Shown: piece after piece, positions 44,476-52,178 of the stretch | How the letters are laid out: the number at the start of each line of letters is the position of its first letter | Numbering within the stretch: position 1 is the stretch's first letter | Assembly (NCBI RefSeq): GCF_040546595.1 | Contig: NZ_JBEPOB010000001.1 | Span: 2,109,001-2,173,000 of the forward strand | Length of the DNA stretch: 64,000 bases | Direction of reading: 5' to 3' | From: Bosea sp. OAE506 | GTDB taxonomy: Bacteria; Pseudomonadota; Alphaproteobacteria; Rhizobiales; Beijerinckiaceae | Made by a program: the position numbers and the translations under genes | The notes under the pieces: model-generated | Database searches by the model: none | The model's input: only the letters and a program-made list of their open reading frames with translations | What the model was told of the DNA's origin: nothing

Positions 44476-44811
44476 ATGCTTGCCTTCCATGAGGAGTATC
44501 CGCTGAATTCGGGGCGCCTGGCCCAGGCGCCGCAATTCTCCGACACCATCTATGACATCGTGCTCGCCGCCGACACGCTGCTGCGCGTGGCCATTCCCGC
44601 CGGGGCGCGCTTCGTCTCGCTCTCCTTCGACGGCGATGTCCGGGTCAAGGCGGGGCTCGTCGACACCGCGCTGACCCTGCCCGCGGCGACGGTGACCGAC
44701 GGCAGCGGCAGCGCCCTCAATCCCGGGGTCAGGCGGCTGCCGGCGGCGGCGACGCATCTGTGCCTGCGGGCGGCGACCGCCTGCAAGGGCTCGCTCGAAT
44801 ACTGGGGCTGA
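44476..44811 (+). CDS. Small phage/GTA virion-type protein
   Basis: A 111-residue beta-rich protein without signal peptide. The pattern IPAGARFVSLSFDGDVRVKAG, then AATVTDGSGSALNPGVRRLP and ATHLCLRAATACKGSLEYW, resembles small structural proteins found next to tail or head-fibre genes in alphaproteobacterial prophages. I know it from context rather than a named domain. GAGGGG lies about six bases upstream of ATG 44476. It is two bases upstream of the head-spike-fibre gene, so the two form a pair. No capsid, portal, terminase or tail-assembly gene is present in the window, so it is not part of an intact prophage here. Confidence 0.6.
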   Translation: MLAFHEEYPLNSGRLAQAPQFSDTIYDIVLAADTLLRVAIPAGARFVSLSFDGDVRVKAGLVDTALTLPAATVTDGSGSALNPGVRRLPAAATHLCLRAATACKGSLEYWG

Positions 44812-44813
44812 CC

Positions 44814-45920
44814 ATGGTCGCACAGCCCGTTACCCTGACGCGCCGCCGGCGCGACCCGCTCGATCTGGCGCGCCTGACGCCCGCGGGCAAGCGCGCCTGG
44901 TTCGAGGCGCCGGCCTATGCCGACTTCGCGGCCATCGCCGATTTTTCGGCCGACCGCTACGCCATCACCACCGTGCCGCTCGCCGGCATTGCCGGGGCGA
45001 GCGCGGCGGCGCTGCGCGTCAAGCGGGCGGCGAGCTTCGCTGAGCTGATCGCCTTCACCTGCAGCTCGGGCCCGGCGCGCTCCTATCTCGACGCGCAAGG
45101 CGTGATGCGGGCCGATCTCGCCGCCGACCAGCCGCGCTTCGACTGGACGAACGGGCGCCGGCAGCTCGCGCTCAACGGCGCCTCCGCCAATCTGCTGCTG
45201 AACAGCGCCGCTCCGGCCAGCCAGAGCCTAGCGGTGACGGCGCAGAGCTATGCGCTCTCCTTCACCGGCACGGGCAGCATCGCGCTGTCCGGCGCGTCGA
45301 GCGCCGGGCCGCTGGCGGGGGCGGGCGCCGCGAGCCGCGTCTCACTCGTCTTCACTCCGGCGGCCGGCACGCTGACGCTGACGATGAGCGGCGATGTCCG
45401 CCTCGCCCAGCTCGAGGCCAACAGCTTCGCCTCGCCCTACATCGCGACAGTCGGCGCGGCGGTGAGCCGGGCGGCGGAGACGGCCGAACTCTCGCCCGTG
45501 CTGGAGGCGCTGCTTCAACGCAGCGCCGCGACGCTCGCGGTGCGCGGCCAGAGGCTGGAGCGGAATGCAGCCCGCATTGTCGGCGTCAACGGAACCTCCT
45601 CGTTGCTGCGCGCCCAGTCGAACCGCTTGTCCGTGCTGATGGACGGCTCGGCGCAACTTGCCACAGCGGCGGGGGCCGATCTGCGCATGAGCAGCTACGC
45701 CGCCGCCTGCGCCTTCGACGGAACCGGTCGCTCCGTGGCCCGCAACGGCGTCGCGGTCGTCACCGACACGGGTTCTCCGCCGTCGAGCCGCGGCAGCGTC
45801 TATCTCGGGCGGGACGCGGCTAACACTGCAACAGCTTATGGTGATGGCTGGTATGAATATTTGGGTATCGCGCCGACCCGGCTTTCAGAGGGTAAGATTC
45901 AAGAAATTATTTTATACTGA
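44814..45920 (+). CDS. Phage head-spike-fibre-like protein with an AT-rich 3' end
   Basis: A 368-residue protein. Residues about 80-225 match the phage head spike fibre domain pattern: ARSYLDAQGVMRADLAADQP, LNGASANLLLNSAAP, SYALSFTGTGSIALSGAS, RVSLVFTPAAGTLTLTMSGD, and QLEANSFASPYIATVGAAVS. The C-terminal part (about 230-368) looks like a beta-sandwich (lectin-like) module ending in DGWYEYLGIAPTRLS and EIILY. Such proteins are receptor-binding fibres of phages or gene transfer agents and often recognise capsules or exopolysaccharide. The last 80 or so bases become AT-rich and run into a stretch with very low GC, suggesting a recombined receptor-binding tip. Confidence 0.65.
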   Translation: MVAQPVTLTRRRRDPLDLARLTPAGKRAWFEAPAYADFAAIADFSADRYAITTVPLAGIAGASAAALRVKRAASFAELIAFTCSSGPARSYLDAQGVMRADLAADQPRFDWTNGRRQLALNGASANLLLNSAAPASQSLAVTAQSYALSFTGTGSIALSGASSAGPLAGAGAASRVSLVFTPAAGTLTLTMSGDVRLAQLEANSFASPYIATVGAAVSRAAETAELSPVLEALLQRSAATLAVRGQRLERNAARIVGVNGTSSLLRAQSNRLSVLMDGSAQLATAAGADLRMSSYAAACAFDGTGRSVARNGVAVVTDTGSPPSSRGSVYLGRDAANTATAYGDGWYEYLGIAPTRLSEGKIQEIILY

Positions 45921-46060
45921 TAGATTAATTTCTCGTAAATATTATGTTATTTTATAACAATTTTTATCTAGTCACGGCGGCTGCACGGAGGCTGAAATCG
46001 AATTTTATGAAGACTGATGAAATGACCGCTTCGTGCTTGGCATTGCGGCAATGCCGCGCC
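45895..46060. other. Very AT-rich patch after the spike gene
   Basis: Bases 45901-45960 contain only about nine G or C in 60, against about two-thirds G+C in the rest of the window. The patch covers the end of the spike gene and most of the gap to the antitoxin gene at 46061. It has no gene. This composition is a sign of recent acquisition or a recombination junction. Confidence 0.7.
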
Positions 46061-46330
46061 TCATGCGGGGTTCAGCAGGGCATTGTGACAATCATGCTCG
46101 GGCGCCATCCGGCATTGTGCGATCAAACTGATCAGATCGAATGGCAAATCTTTGGTAGCAAAACTCTGTTGCCCAATCTGCCTGTAGCGCTGCAGTTCCT
46201 CGTAAGCAGTCGCCGACACCAAATAGGTGCTAACTCGGCCATGGCTCTTCACGGCTATAGGTTCGCGCTGTGCTATGTCCATGTAGCGGCTGAAATTCTT
46301 GATGAGTTCGGCAGCCGTCGCTTCTGCCAT
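46061..46330 (-). CDS. Phd/YefM-family antitoxin, apparently without its toxin
   Basis: An 89-residue protein. Residues about 4-55 give the Phd/YefM pattern: ATAAELIKNFSRYMDIAQRE, then PIAVKSHGRVSTYLVSATAY, and EELQRYRQ. This is the DNA-binding and dimerisation domain of type II antitoxins. The start at 46330 is supported by GGGAGC six bases upstream. The C-terminal tail, which would bind the toxin, continues to residue 89. No RelE, Doc or PIN open frame lies on either side: the downstream 140 bases are AT-rich and empty, and upstream is the sugar transferase. GC content is visibly lower than in neighbouring genes, consistent with transfer. Confidence 0.75.
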   Translation of the reverse strand: MAEATAAELIKNFSRYMDIAQREPIAVKSHGRVSTYLVSATAYEELQRYRQIGQQSFATKDLPFDLISLIAQCRMAPEHDCHNALLNPA

Positions 46331-46472
46331 TGTAAGCTCCCAAAGCTGTTCGGCAACCGACAACACCGTGTAAGCTCCGGCGTGCACCCAACCGGCCGCT
46401 GAAATAGCGCTCTTTACGATATTGTTGCCAGTCAACCTTAGCAACTGAGGTGTCGACGCCCAGCCGCTGCGT

Positions 46473-47927
46473 TTACCGCGCGTTCTGGAAGGCCTTCGGG
46501 CTGAAGACGGTGCGCAGCAGGATCGCGAGGTCGAGCCAGAACGACCAGTTGTCGACATACCAGTGATCATAGGCGATGCGACGCGCCATCTTCTCGTCGG
46601 TATCGGTTTCGCCGCGCAACCCGTTCACCTGTGCCCAGCCGGTGATCCCCGGGCGGACGTTGTGACGCCGGGCATAGAGCGCGATCTTGCGCTCGAAGGC
46701 CTCGTCATGCGCCAGCGCATGGGGGCGCGGCCCGACCAGCGACATCTGCCCAGCGAGCACGTTGAGCAACTGCGGCAGCTCGTCGAGATTGGTGCGGCGC
46801 AGCAGCCGCCCGACGCGGGTGACACGCGGGTCGTCGCGCCGGGCCTGGACGATGACGTGGCCGTCGTCGGTCGTCGTCATCGTGCGGAACTTGAAGATCC
46901 GGAAGGCCTCCTGATTGAAGCCGTAGCGTCGCTGCCGGAACAGCACGGGGCCCGGCGAATCGAGGCGGATCGCCAGGGCCACCAGAAGCAGCAGCGGGGC
47001 CGACAGGACCAGGATGGCGAAGGCGGCGACGAAGTCGAAGGCGCGCTTCAGCGCGATCTCCGCCAGGGAGAGCGGCGGCCGGGTCAGGCGCAGGCTCGTC
47101 AGGCTGCCGGTGCGCACGATGTGGGGCCGCTCGAAGCGATCCATGATCTTTTCCGGTGTGAGATGGATCGCGACGGGCAGCGTCATGAAGGCGGCGATGC
47201 AGGCGTCGATCGTCTCCTGGTCCGACCAGGGCAGCGCGATGAAGACCGAGTCGGGGCGCTTGGTCCGGCAGGTCGCGACCGCGCTGGCGAGATCGGCGGC
47301 GAGCGCAGCCGCGGGGTCGTTGATCCGGCGGGCATCGTTGCTGCGCAGGAAGGCGACATCGATGATCGCGTAGCCGACATTCCAGGGCTGGTGGCGCGAG
47401 ACGAAGGACATCACGTCCGGCTCGCGACCGATGAGGAAGACGCGTTCGCTGGTGATGCGCCCGGTCTTGCTGCCGATCGATATCGTCCGGACCATGGCCG
47501 AGCGCGCCAGAGCAATGACGGGGATGCCCACCAGATAGCTCGCCAGCACGACACCGCGGGAATAGTGGTCGGCGATCTTGGCCAGGAACAGGATGGCGAT
47601 GAAGGCGACCATCGTGACGTTCCAGAGCGAGAAGGCCGATGCGATCTGCCCCTTGGTCGAGAGGTAGTTGGCAAGCTGGTAGCGGCCGCGCGTGGCGTTC
47701 ACGAAGACGAAGATGGCGGCGAGCATGAGGGCGAGTTCGAGCGTGGCCTTGTCGGCGCGGGCATCGCCATAGACCGGCAGGTGATAGGCCAGCGAGACGA
47801 GGCCGACCATCACCAGGATCACCACCGCATCGGCCGCCGCCGTGATCAGCCAGAGCCAGTGACGCAGCATGTGGGCGCGGGCGTCGCGCGCCGCAAAGGC
47901 TGCCGGTGCGATGTCGTTGACGCTCAT
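46473..47927 (-). CDS. Undecaprenyl-phosphate sugar phosphotransferase (exopolysaccharide initiation)
   Basis: A 484-residue membrane enzyme. Four N-terminal transmembrane helices cover about residues 25-140, a CoA-binding-like (PglD-type nucleotide-binding) domain spans about 150-255, then a fifth helix in AFDFVAAFAILVLSAPLLLL. The catalytic sugar transferase domain follows, with LDSPGPVLFRQRRYGFNQ, FRIFKFRTM, the conserved RRTNLDELPQLLNVL and MSLVGPRP. It loads the first sugar phosphate onto undecaprenyl phosphate to begin exopolysaccharide or capsule repeat-unit synthesis. The start at 47927 is preferred; the frame is open to 48242 without similarity. It is transcribed opposite to the rhamnose genes. 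Confidence 0.92.
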   Translation of the reverse strand: MSVNDIAPAAFAARDARAHMLRHWLWLITAAADAVVILVMVGLVSLAYHLPVYGDARADKATLELALMLAAIFVFVNATRGRYQLANYLSTKGQIASAFSLWNVTMVAFIAILFLAKIADHYSRGVVLASYLVGIPVIALARSAMVRTISIGSKTGRITSERVFLIGREPDVMSFVSRHQPWNVGYAIIDVAFLRSNDARRINDPAAALAADLASAVATCRTKRPDSVFIALPWSDQETIDACIAAFMTLPVAIHLTPEKIMDRFERPHIVRTGSLTSLRLTRPPLSLAEIALKRAFDFVAAFAILVLSAPLLLLVALAIRLDSPGPVLFRQRRYGFNQEAFRIFKFRTMTTTDDGHVIVQARRDDPRVTRVGRLLRRTNLDELPQLLNVLAGQMSLVGPRPHALAHDEAFERKIALYARRHNVRPGITGWAQVNGLRGETDTDEKMARRIAYDHWYVDNWSFWLDLAILLRTVFSPKAFQNAR

Positions 47928-48220
47928 GGGCGCGCTCACTCCGCGATGCACCTGGGCGCGCTGTGCCGCTCCGGCACAGGCTGCGCATTCGGCGCTGTCG
48001 GGGTGCGAGGGTCGCAATCGGCGTACCGGCGGAGACTGGTTCAGATCCGGTCGGGATGGGATCAAATCCCTGATAAATCGGCCTTTTCGCCTCGATGGCT
48101 CTGGCCTGGCCAGCGGGCGGCGGGTAGGGCTGTGCCATTCCGGAACGGTGGCGCGTTCCGGCTTGGCGGGCTGGCTTCCCCGGGCTAGGTCTGGTGGAGA
48201 CGCATCGCAGGACAAAGCCC

Positions 48221-48967
48221 ATGACCAACGCCGCCGTTCCATCGCAGGGGCAGCGCATCGCGCGCGGCGGCAAGGCCATCTATGGCGCGCCGCTCGGCAT
48301 TCTGATGCTGGAGGCGCGCTTCCCGCGTATCCTCGGCGACATGGGCAATGGCGGGACCTGGCCTTTCCCGGTGCTCTACCGCGTGGTGGGCGGGGCGAGC
48401 CCCGACAAGGTCGTGCTCAAGGGGGCTGCCGGCCTGCTGCCGGACTTCATCGCCGCCGCGCAGGATATCGTGCGGCTGGGGGCGGAAGCGATCACCACCA
48501 ATTGCGGCTTCCTCTCCCTGTTCCAGCGCGAGCTCGCGGCGGCTGTGGGCGTGCCGGTCGCGACCTCCTCGCTGATGCAGGTGCCCTGGGTGCAGGCGAC
48601 GCTGCCGCCGGGCCAACGGGTCGGCGTCGTGACGGTGTCGGCCGGCAGCCTGACGCCCGCTCATCTGGAGAAGGTGGGCGTGCCGCTCGACACGCCGGTC
48701 ACCGGGACGGAGGGCGGCCGCGAGTTCTTCCGCGTGCTGATCAAGGCCGAGAAGGACGACATGGATGTCGATCTGGCGCGGCAGGACGTCGTCGATGCGG
48801 CGCTCGATCTGGTGGCGCGGCATCCGGAGGTGGGCGCGATCGTGCTCGAATGCACGAACATGCCGCCCTATGCCGCGGCCGTGCAGGCGGCGACCGGGCG
48901 GCCGGTCTACGACATCTATTCGATGATCACCTGGTTCCATGCGGGCCTGAGGCCGCGTGTGTTCTGA
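48221..48967 (+). CDS. Aspartate/glutamate racemase-family protein
   Basis: A 248-residue protein of the Asp/Glu/hydantoin racemase superfamily. The two catalytic cysteines are visible: Cys95 in AITTNCGFLS and Cys211 in VLECTNMPPYA, each in the expected strand-turn context. Length and motifs fit amino acid racemases, but hydantoin racemases and arylmalonate decarboxylases share the fold, so the substrate is open. ATG 48221 is preferred over an in-frame ATG at 48194. It is divergent from the sugar transferase and precedes the DUF2793 gene by 114 bases. A link with the polysaccharide genes is not evident. Confidence 0.85.
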   Translation: MTNAAVPSQGQRIARGGKAIYGAPLGILMLEARFPRILGDMGNGGTWPFPVLYRVVGGASPDKVVLKGAAGLLPDFIAAAQDIVRLGAEAITTNCGFLSLFQRELAAAVGVPVATSSLMQVPWVQATLPPGQRVGVVTVSAGSLTPAHLEKVGVPLDTPVTGTEGGREFFRVLIKAEKDDMDVDLARQDVVDAALDLVARHPEVGAIVLECTNMPPYAAAVQAATGRPVYDIYSMITWFHAGLRPRVF

Positions 48968-48999
48968 CAGGCCAGTGACGCGGGGATAGGCGAGGGGGT

Positions 49000-49014
49000 T
49001 TATCCCCGGTGCCT
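49000..49014 (+). repeat. Shared upstream motif, copy 2
   Basis: TTATCCCCGGTGCCT, matching 13 of 15 positions of the copy at 44416. It lies 67 bases before the DUF2793 gene. Here GGGGATA (48982-48988) and TATCCCC (49001-49007) also form an inverted repeat with a 12-base spacer. The possible role is shared control of the phage-type genes. Confidence 0.4.
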
Positions 49015-49081
49015 GCGCGGGAGGCGATGCTGGGCTTCGCATCCCCCGGCGCCGAGGCGGCGCCCGACCCCGCGAGGCCCC

Positions 49082-50476
49082 ATGACCGCAACGCCGCGGC
49101 TTTCCCTGCCCCTGCTCGCCGCAGGCCAGGCACAGAAGCACGTCACCCATAACGACGCCCTGACGCGGCTCGACGCGCTGGTGCATCTCACCGTCGATAG
49201 CCGCTCTGCAGGCACGCCGCCGGCGGTGCCGAGCGAGCTCTCGGCCTTCATCATCCCGCCCGGCGCGACGGGCGCCTTCGCCGGCCGCACCGACCAGATT
49301 GCGCTGTTCGAGGATGGCGGCTGGATCTTCCTGATGCCACGGCCGGGCTGGCAGGCCTGGGTCGCCGACGAGGCCGAGCATAACCTCTGGACCGGCAGCG
49401 AATGGCGCCGCGACAGCCCGCTAAGCAGCCTCGGCGCCAGCCTCTGGGGCGTGAACGGCACCGCCGACATGACGACCCGCTTCGTGGTGCAGGCGCCGGC
49501 GAGCCTGTTCAACCATGACGGCGCCGGCCATCAGCTCAAGCTCAACAAGGCGGCCGCCGGCGAGACGGCGAGCCTGCTGTTTCAGGACGGCTATTCCGGC
49601 CGCGCCGAGATCGGCCTTGCCGGCGACGACGATTTGCATCTGAAGGTCAGCGGCGACGGCGCGGCCTGGACCGAGGCGCTCACCGTCGAGCGGTCGACGG
49701 GCGAGGTCTCGCTGCCGGCGACGCTGTGGGCGAGCGCCGGCAATCTCCTGCTCAATGGCGATCTCCAGATCAACCAGCGCGGCTTCGCCGGCGGCGCATT
49801 GGCGGCGGGCATCTATGGCTTCGACCGCTGGAAGGCTGGCTCGGTCGGGGCGACGATTTCCGTGGCGGGCTACGACCTCACCCTCAGTGCCGGGGCACTG
49901 GTGCAGCCGGTCGAGCCGGCGCTGTGGGGGCTCTCGTCCTTCGCCGGCCTTCCGCTGACGCTGTCGGTCGAGGGGCTGTCGGGTGGGGCGCTCGCGGTGA
50001 CCGTCGGCAGCGTCTCGGGTTCGATCACCGCGGGGACGGGCCGGCGCAGCGTGACCCTGACGCCGGCCGTCGGCGACACCGGCGCGCTCCCGGTCCGGCT
50101 GGCGCCGGTGGGGCCTGCCGTGACGCTGCGCCGGATCAAGCTGGAGTTCGGTCGCCGCGCCAGCGCCTGGGTCCCGCGGCCGGCGACGCTCGAAGAGCTG
50201 CTCTGTGCCCGCTATTTCTGGCGGTTCGAGAGCTCGCTGTCGGTCGACGCCTATCAGGCCGCGGGCGGAGCGGTGGGCCACACCCCGATGCTGCCGGCCC
50301 GGATGCGGGCGACGCCCAGCGCCAGTTTCGCCGTCTCGGGCATGGTGAATGTCGCGGGTGGAAGTCCGGCGCTCACGGTGCTGTCCCGTCGCGAGGCGCG
50401 TGTTTCAGTGACGGCCTCGGCCGTTGGCCGCGTGCAGGCTGCGTTCGGCAGCATCGCCTTCGACGCCGAGCTGTGA
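49082..50476 (+). CDS. DUF2793 domain protein (phage/GTA-associated)
   Basis: A 464-residue protein. The first 115 residues are a clear DUF2793 domain: TPRLSLPLLAAGQAQKHVTH, NDALTRLDALVHLTVDSR, an EDGGWIFLMPRPGWQAWVAD core and NLWTGSEWRRD. DUF2793 is found mainly in alphaproteobacterial prophages and gene transfer agents, generally with tail or head-spike genes. The rest has a beta-rich appendage: a fibre-like LKVSGDGAAWTEALTVERS segment, then NLLLNGDLQINQRGFAG and several beta-sandwich repeats. Likely a fibre or spike component. It lies 3 kb from the head-spike-fibre gene, separated by polysaccharide and racemase genes, and converges on the FkbM gene. Confidence 0.75.
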   Translation: MTATPRLSLPLLAAGQAQKHVTHNDALTRLDALVHLTVDSRSAGTPPAVPSELSAFIIPPGATGAFAGRTDQIALFEDGGWIFLMPRPGWQAWVADEAEHNLWTGSEWRRDSPLSSLGASLWGVNGTADMTTRFVVQAPASLFNHDGAGHQLKLNKAAAGETASLLFQDGYSGRAEIGLAGDDDLHLKVSGDGAAWTEALTVERSTGEVSLPATLWASAGNLLLNGDLQINQRGFAGGALAAGIYGFDRWKAGSVGATISVAGYDLTLSAGALVQPVEPALWGLSSFAGLPLTLSVEGLSGGALAVTVGSVSGSITAGTGRRSVTLTPAVGDTGALPVRLAPVGPAVTLRRIKLEFGRRASAWVPRPATLEELLCARYFWRFESSLSVDAYQAAGGAVGHTPMLPARMRATPSASFAVSGMVNVAGGSPALTVLSRREARVSVTASAVGRVQAAFGSIAFDAEL

Positions 50477-50487
50477 ACGGGCCCGAT

Positions 50488-51237
50488 TCAGTCGAGATAG
50501 ATGCTCTTCACATGCGCGTTGATGGCGGCGATGTCGGGCAGCATCCCGCCATTGCGCGCGCGCAGATGGCCCTCATGCCAGTACCAGTCGTCGAAGCCGA
50601 CATTCAGCCGCTGATAGCCGGCCTCCGCCAGCAGCGTCCGCATCGTCTCGCGGCGCGGTTCGACGAAATTGTGCTCGATGGTGAAGAGGGCGATGGCATG
50701 GCGGGAGAGGTCGATCGTCCTGAGGATGTCGAGCTCCGAGCCTTCCGTGTCGAGCGAGACATAGTCGAAGCCCGAGCCCACCTGCCCGTCGGCTTCGTCC
50801 ATCTGGTCGAAGGTTACGGTCTCGACGGTGATCAGCCCGTTCTCGCTGATCGCCTGGCGCCTGTGCTCGGCATAGCCGTCGGATTCGGCGTATTCGGCCA
50901 GCGTGCCGATCTCCTGCGAGGGAACAAAGGACAGGAACTGCCCACCCTCGCGATGGACGGCCCGCTCCAGGCAGGCGGCCTTGCGGCTGGCAGTGAGCCT
51001 GGCGAAAAGGATCGGGTTGGGCTCGACCAGCACGCCGCCCCAGCCATGATCGGCTTCGAGGAAGCAGGTGTTGCTGTGCAGGACGCCGTCGAAGGCGCCG
51101 ATCTCGGCGAAGCGCCCACCCCGGCGGCCGCCGCACATCGCCAGCACCCAGCGCTCCTGCTCGATCTGCGAGTTCGTCGGCGTCTCGAAGGCGTCCTGCC
51201 AGGAGAGGGAGGGCGAGACAGCCGGCGAATGGGTCAT
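50488..51237 (-). CDS. FkbM-family methyltransferase
   Basis: A 249-residue SAM-dependent methyltransferase of the FkbM type. The SAM motif is RFAEIGAFDGVLHSNTCFLE at about 40-59, with VLVEPNPILFARLTASR next. The FkbM DYVSLDTEGSELDILRTID segment is at about 152-170, and a FTIEHNF motif follows. FkbM methylates sugar or polyketide hydroxyls; in bacterial polysaccharide loci such genes O-methylate sugars such as rhamnose. ATG 51237 is chosen; the frame is open to 51402 but low-complexity. It ends 11 bases from the DUF2793 stop. With dTDP-rhamnose and glucuronate genes nearby, methylated sugar decoration of the same polysaccharide is likely. Confidence 0.87.
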   Translation of the reverse strand: MTHSPAVSPSLSWQDAFETPTNSQIEQERWVLAMCGGRRGGRFAEIGAFDGVLHSNTCFLEADHGWGGVLVEPNPILFARLTASRKAACLERAVHREGGQFLSFVPSQEIGTLAEYAESDGYAEHRRQAISENGLITVETVTFDQMDEADGQVGSGFDYVSLDTEGSELDILRTIDLSRHAIALFTIEHNFVEPRRETMRTLLAEAGYQRLNVGFDDWYWHEGHLRARNGGMLPDIAAINAHVKSIYLD

Positions 51238-51286
51238 GGATCGTTCCGTCGCGCTGGCGGTCTTGCCCTCGCTTGCGGGCTCGAGG

Positions 51287-52171
51287 CTAGCCGCTCGCCT
51301 GCGCGAAGGCCAGCCGCGTCGAGGCTGCGAGGTCCGGCGGGCTGTGCGGCATCTCGCGCAGGAACTTGTAGCGGCCGTGCTGCTTGATGGCGGCCAGTTC
51401 ATGCGAGACCAGCCCCTGCGGGCGGATCGCCGCGGTCGTCACGATGTCGCCATCGAGATCGAGCGTCAGGAAGCCGCAGGCCGGATCATCCGGATAGCCA
51501 TGGCTGCCGGCGAAGGCACAGGAGGGCACCCAGAGATGGCGGATGCCCCCGACGACGCGGTCGCGATGGGTGTGGAGATGGCCGCTGACGATCAATCGCG
51601 TATCGGCGCCCGCCAGGCGTCGCATCAGGTCGCGCCGGGGCGCGAGGCCCATCGAGCCGATGGTGGGATCGGCCTCATTCGCATGCTCGATGAACAGCGG
51701 CTTGTGCAGGATGAGCGCGATGCGCTGGCCGCGGCTGTCGGCGAGCGCCGCGTCGAGCCAGTCGTTCTGCCCGGTCTCGCGGGCCAGGCCCGAACCGAAG
51801 AGCTGGGCGTTGACGCCGAGCAGGGTCCAGCCATCGAGGTCATGGCGCCAGCGGTCGGGGCCGATGAAGCGATCCCAGCGGGCGAGGCGGGACTCGTCGA
51901 TCAACTGCCTGACGTCCTGGCCCGGGGGCTCGTCGCCAACATCGTGATTGCCGGGTAGCGGCAACACCGTCCCCGGCAACGCGCAAAGGGCCTCTGCCGC
52001 GAATTCCATCTCGGCGTCGCTGTCGGGGCCGTCGATGCAGAGATCGCCGTTGACGATGGTGCAGGTGGCCTCGATCCGCGCGGCGGCATCGCGCACCAGA
52101 AGCCATTTCTCCCAGAAGAAGCCATGCGTCGGCGAGAGATGGGGGTCGGACAGGATGATGATGCGGGTCAT
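51287..52171 (-). CDS. Metallophosphoesterase (calcineurin-like)
   Basis: A 294-residue phosphoesterase with all five metal-binding blocks: LSDPHLSP with D9 and H11, VNGDLCIDG with the GD pair at 42-43, GNHD at 74-77, a His in LILHKPLF, and VSGHLHTHRD. It has no signal peptide and is probably cytoplasmic. This group includes cyclic-nucleotide phosphodiesterases (CpdA-like) and phospholipid- or nucleotide-cleaving enzymes, so the substrate is open. It lies seven bases downstream of a frameshifted solute-binding-protein gene on the same strand, and 49 bases upstream of the FkbM start; whether they share a transcript is not clear. Confidence 0.9.
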   Translation of the reverse strand: MTRIIILSDPHLSPTHGFFWEKWLLVRDAAARIEATCTIVNGDLCIDGPDSDAEMEFAAEALCALPGTVLPLPGNHDVGDEPPGQDVRQLIDESRLARWDRFIGPDRWRHDLDGWTLLGVNAQLFGSGLARETGQNDWLDAALADSRGQRIALILHKPLFIEHANEADPTIGSMGLAPRRDLMRRLAGADTRLIVSGHLHTHRDRVVGGIRHLWVPSCAFAGSHGYPDDPACGFLTLDLDGDIVTTAAIRPQGLVSHELAAIKQHGRYKFLREMPHSPPDLAASTRLAFAQASG

Positions 52172-52178
52172 GCCGGCC

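Noticed and set aside
45944..46402. A 152-codon plus-strand frame over the antitoxin
   Set aside because: No recognisable pattern, and the minus strand encodes a clear Phd/YefM domain with a Shine-Dalgarno.
44476..50476. Intact prophage
   Set aside because: Only fibre- or spike-type genes are present; no integrase, terminase, capsid, tail or lysis genes and no attachment-site repeats are seen.
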